This document shows, piece by piece, positions 63,444-64,000 of a stretch of 64,000 bases of DNA. Position 1 is the first letter of the stretch. Every line of letters begins with the position of its first letter. Position numbers and translations under genes: made by a program. The stretch comes from Emergomyces orientalis. Taxonomy: Eukaryota > Ascomycota > Eurotiomycetes > Onygenales > Ajellomycetaceae. The DNA lies in contig MOWL01000067.1 of assembly GCA_002110485.1 (NCBI GenBank), positions 1,054,001-1,118,000 of the forward strand, written 5' to 3'. The notes under the pieces are model-generated. The model made no database searches. It saw nothing but the letters and a program-made list of their open reading frames with translations, and was not told where the DNA came from.

Positions 63444-64000
63444 TCAATTCTCCCTCTTCCGCATAGTGACTCGAATATCTCCCCCGGTGGCGACGACCGC
63501 AGATCCGGGGTACGAATCACGGAAGATAGGAAGCTGCGAGGTAGGATTACCCTTCCCATCAACAGATCCTTCAACGACAAAGTCGAAATTTAGGAGGACA
63601 TACGCCGTGCTGAAGAAGATTTCATTTTTGGCGAAGACGCGGCCGGGACAGATGGTTTTCCCCCCTCCGAATGGGAACAGCTTGCCAGCAGTTTCTGATA
63701 AGGAAAAGTGAAGGTTCCCTCCCAGTCTCGGGCTCTGGCTTGAGGAAGCGGTCCGCGTAGAACTGGTTCGCTGGCGGCCCCGCCCACGAGTCCGGGTTGC
63801 GTTGGACGACCCAAGAAGGGGCTATGACGATACCTCCTGTTGGGAAATAGAGGTGGCGGCCATTATCGACTGGGAGGAGGAGAGGTTCATGGACTTCGCG
63901 AGTGACAAGTGCATCGTAGAACTGGTTCGCTGGCGGCCCCGCCCACGAGTCCGGGTTGCGTTGGACGACCCAAGAAGGGGCTATGACGATACCTCCTGTT
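63444..64000 (-). pseudogene. Cytochrome P450 C-terminal part, frameshifted and internally duplicated, partial
   Basis: The minus strand encodes LYFPTGGIVIAPSWVVQ then RNPDSWAGPPANQFY, a repeat of the same codons, then ADRFLKPEPETG. A one-base frame break near 63700 precedes LFPFGGGKTICPGRVFA (heme-binding Cys, F-x2-G-x3-C-x-G pattern), FFSTAYVLLNFDFVVEG, and an end at 63444. The 86 bp at 63756-63841 recur exactly at 63915-64000, 159 bp away. That spacing is 53 codons, so the duplication is in frame. The gene continues beyond the window. With the frame break it is probably non-functional unless an intron corrects it. Confidence 0.7.
63756..64000. repeat. 159-bp-spaced exact direct repeat in the P450
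   Basis: At least 86 bp are identical between 63756-63841 and 63915-64000; the repeat may extend past the window edge. Confidence 0.9.

Noticed and set aside
1..64000. CRISPR arrays and bacterial operons
   Set aside because: Spliced genes and fungal families show a eukaryotic genome; tandem repeats lack unique spacers.
1..64000. tRNA or rRNA genes
   Set aside because: I found no segment with a convincing acceptor stem, A box and B box together; a covariance search would be decisive.

Overview
This window is nuclear DNA of a filamentous ascomycete, most likely of the Eurotiales (Aspergillus or Penicillium group). Genes carry one to seven short GT-AG introns of about 43-73 bp. The families are typical of mould accessory genomes: HeLo-like N-domain proteins, DUF7924-like PD-(D/E)XK proteins, a FunK1-associated nuclease-like domain, F-box and BTB proteins, Myb/SANT factors, small secreted Cys-rich proteins and a P450. 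Gene density is low, many genes are broken, and repeats are everywhere, so this looks like a subtelomeric or otherwise accessory region. All functions are inferred from sequence alone.

Layout: 0-7 kb holds a RING-finger gene, a frameshifted gene and an unknown gene, then a degenerate repeat array, a short repeated gene and a LINE relic. 7-10 kb holds an Ecl1-like zinc protein, an F-box fragment and the first HeLo-like gene. 10-20 kb holds a second copy of the short repeated gene, a BTB fragment, a bZIP factor, a RasGEF-like gene, a zinc-finger gene with 25-residue repeats and a Myb gene between two related flanks. 20-23 kb is an eight-exon AAA+ ATPase. 23-26 kb holds three unknown genes. 27.8-29.5 kb is the first DUF7924-like gene, followed by relics of other genes, including a DUF3435-type recombinase. 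31.7-36.3 kb holds an IFI6/IFI27-like gene, two GC-rich minisatellites and the second DUF7924-like gene. 36-42 kb holds a gene mosaic, a dead Ecl1 copy, the second HeLo-like gene and a nuclease-like gene cut off by a repeat. 42-48 kb holds a chromodomain gene, the third HeLo-like gene (minus strand) and a BTB gene with an acidic tail. 50-58.9 kb holds a Cys-rich gene, a type IA topoisomerase, a crystallin-like secreted protein, duplicated gene fragments and a second Myb gene. 58.9-62.2 kb shows no recognisable gene. The window ends with a secreted Cys-rich protein and a broken P450.

Two themes stand out. First, the region concentrates candidate cell-death or self/non-self parts: three free-standing HeLo-like proteins with the same intron position and phase, an ISG12-type hydrophobic protein, and three nuclease-like proteins. 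A joint role is inference only. Second, the DNA is a patchwork in which short blocks (93 bp, 86 bp, about 440 bp and others) recur in new combinations, including one site where pieces of two unrelated genes are joined.
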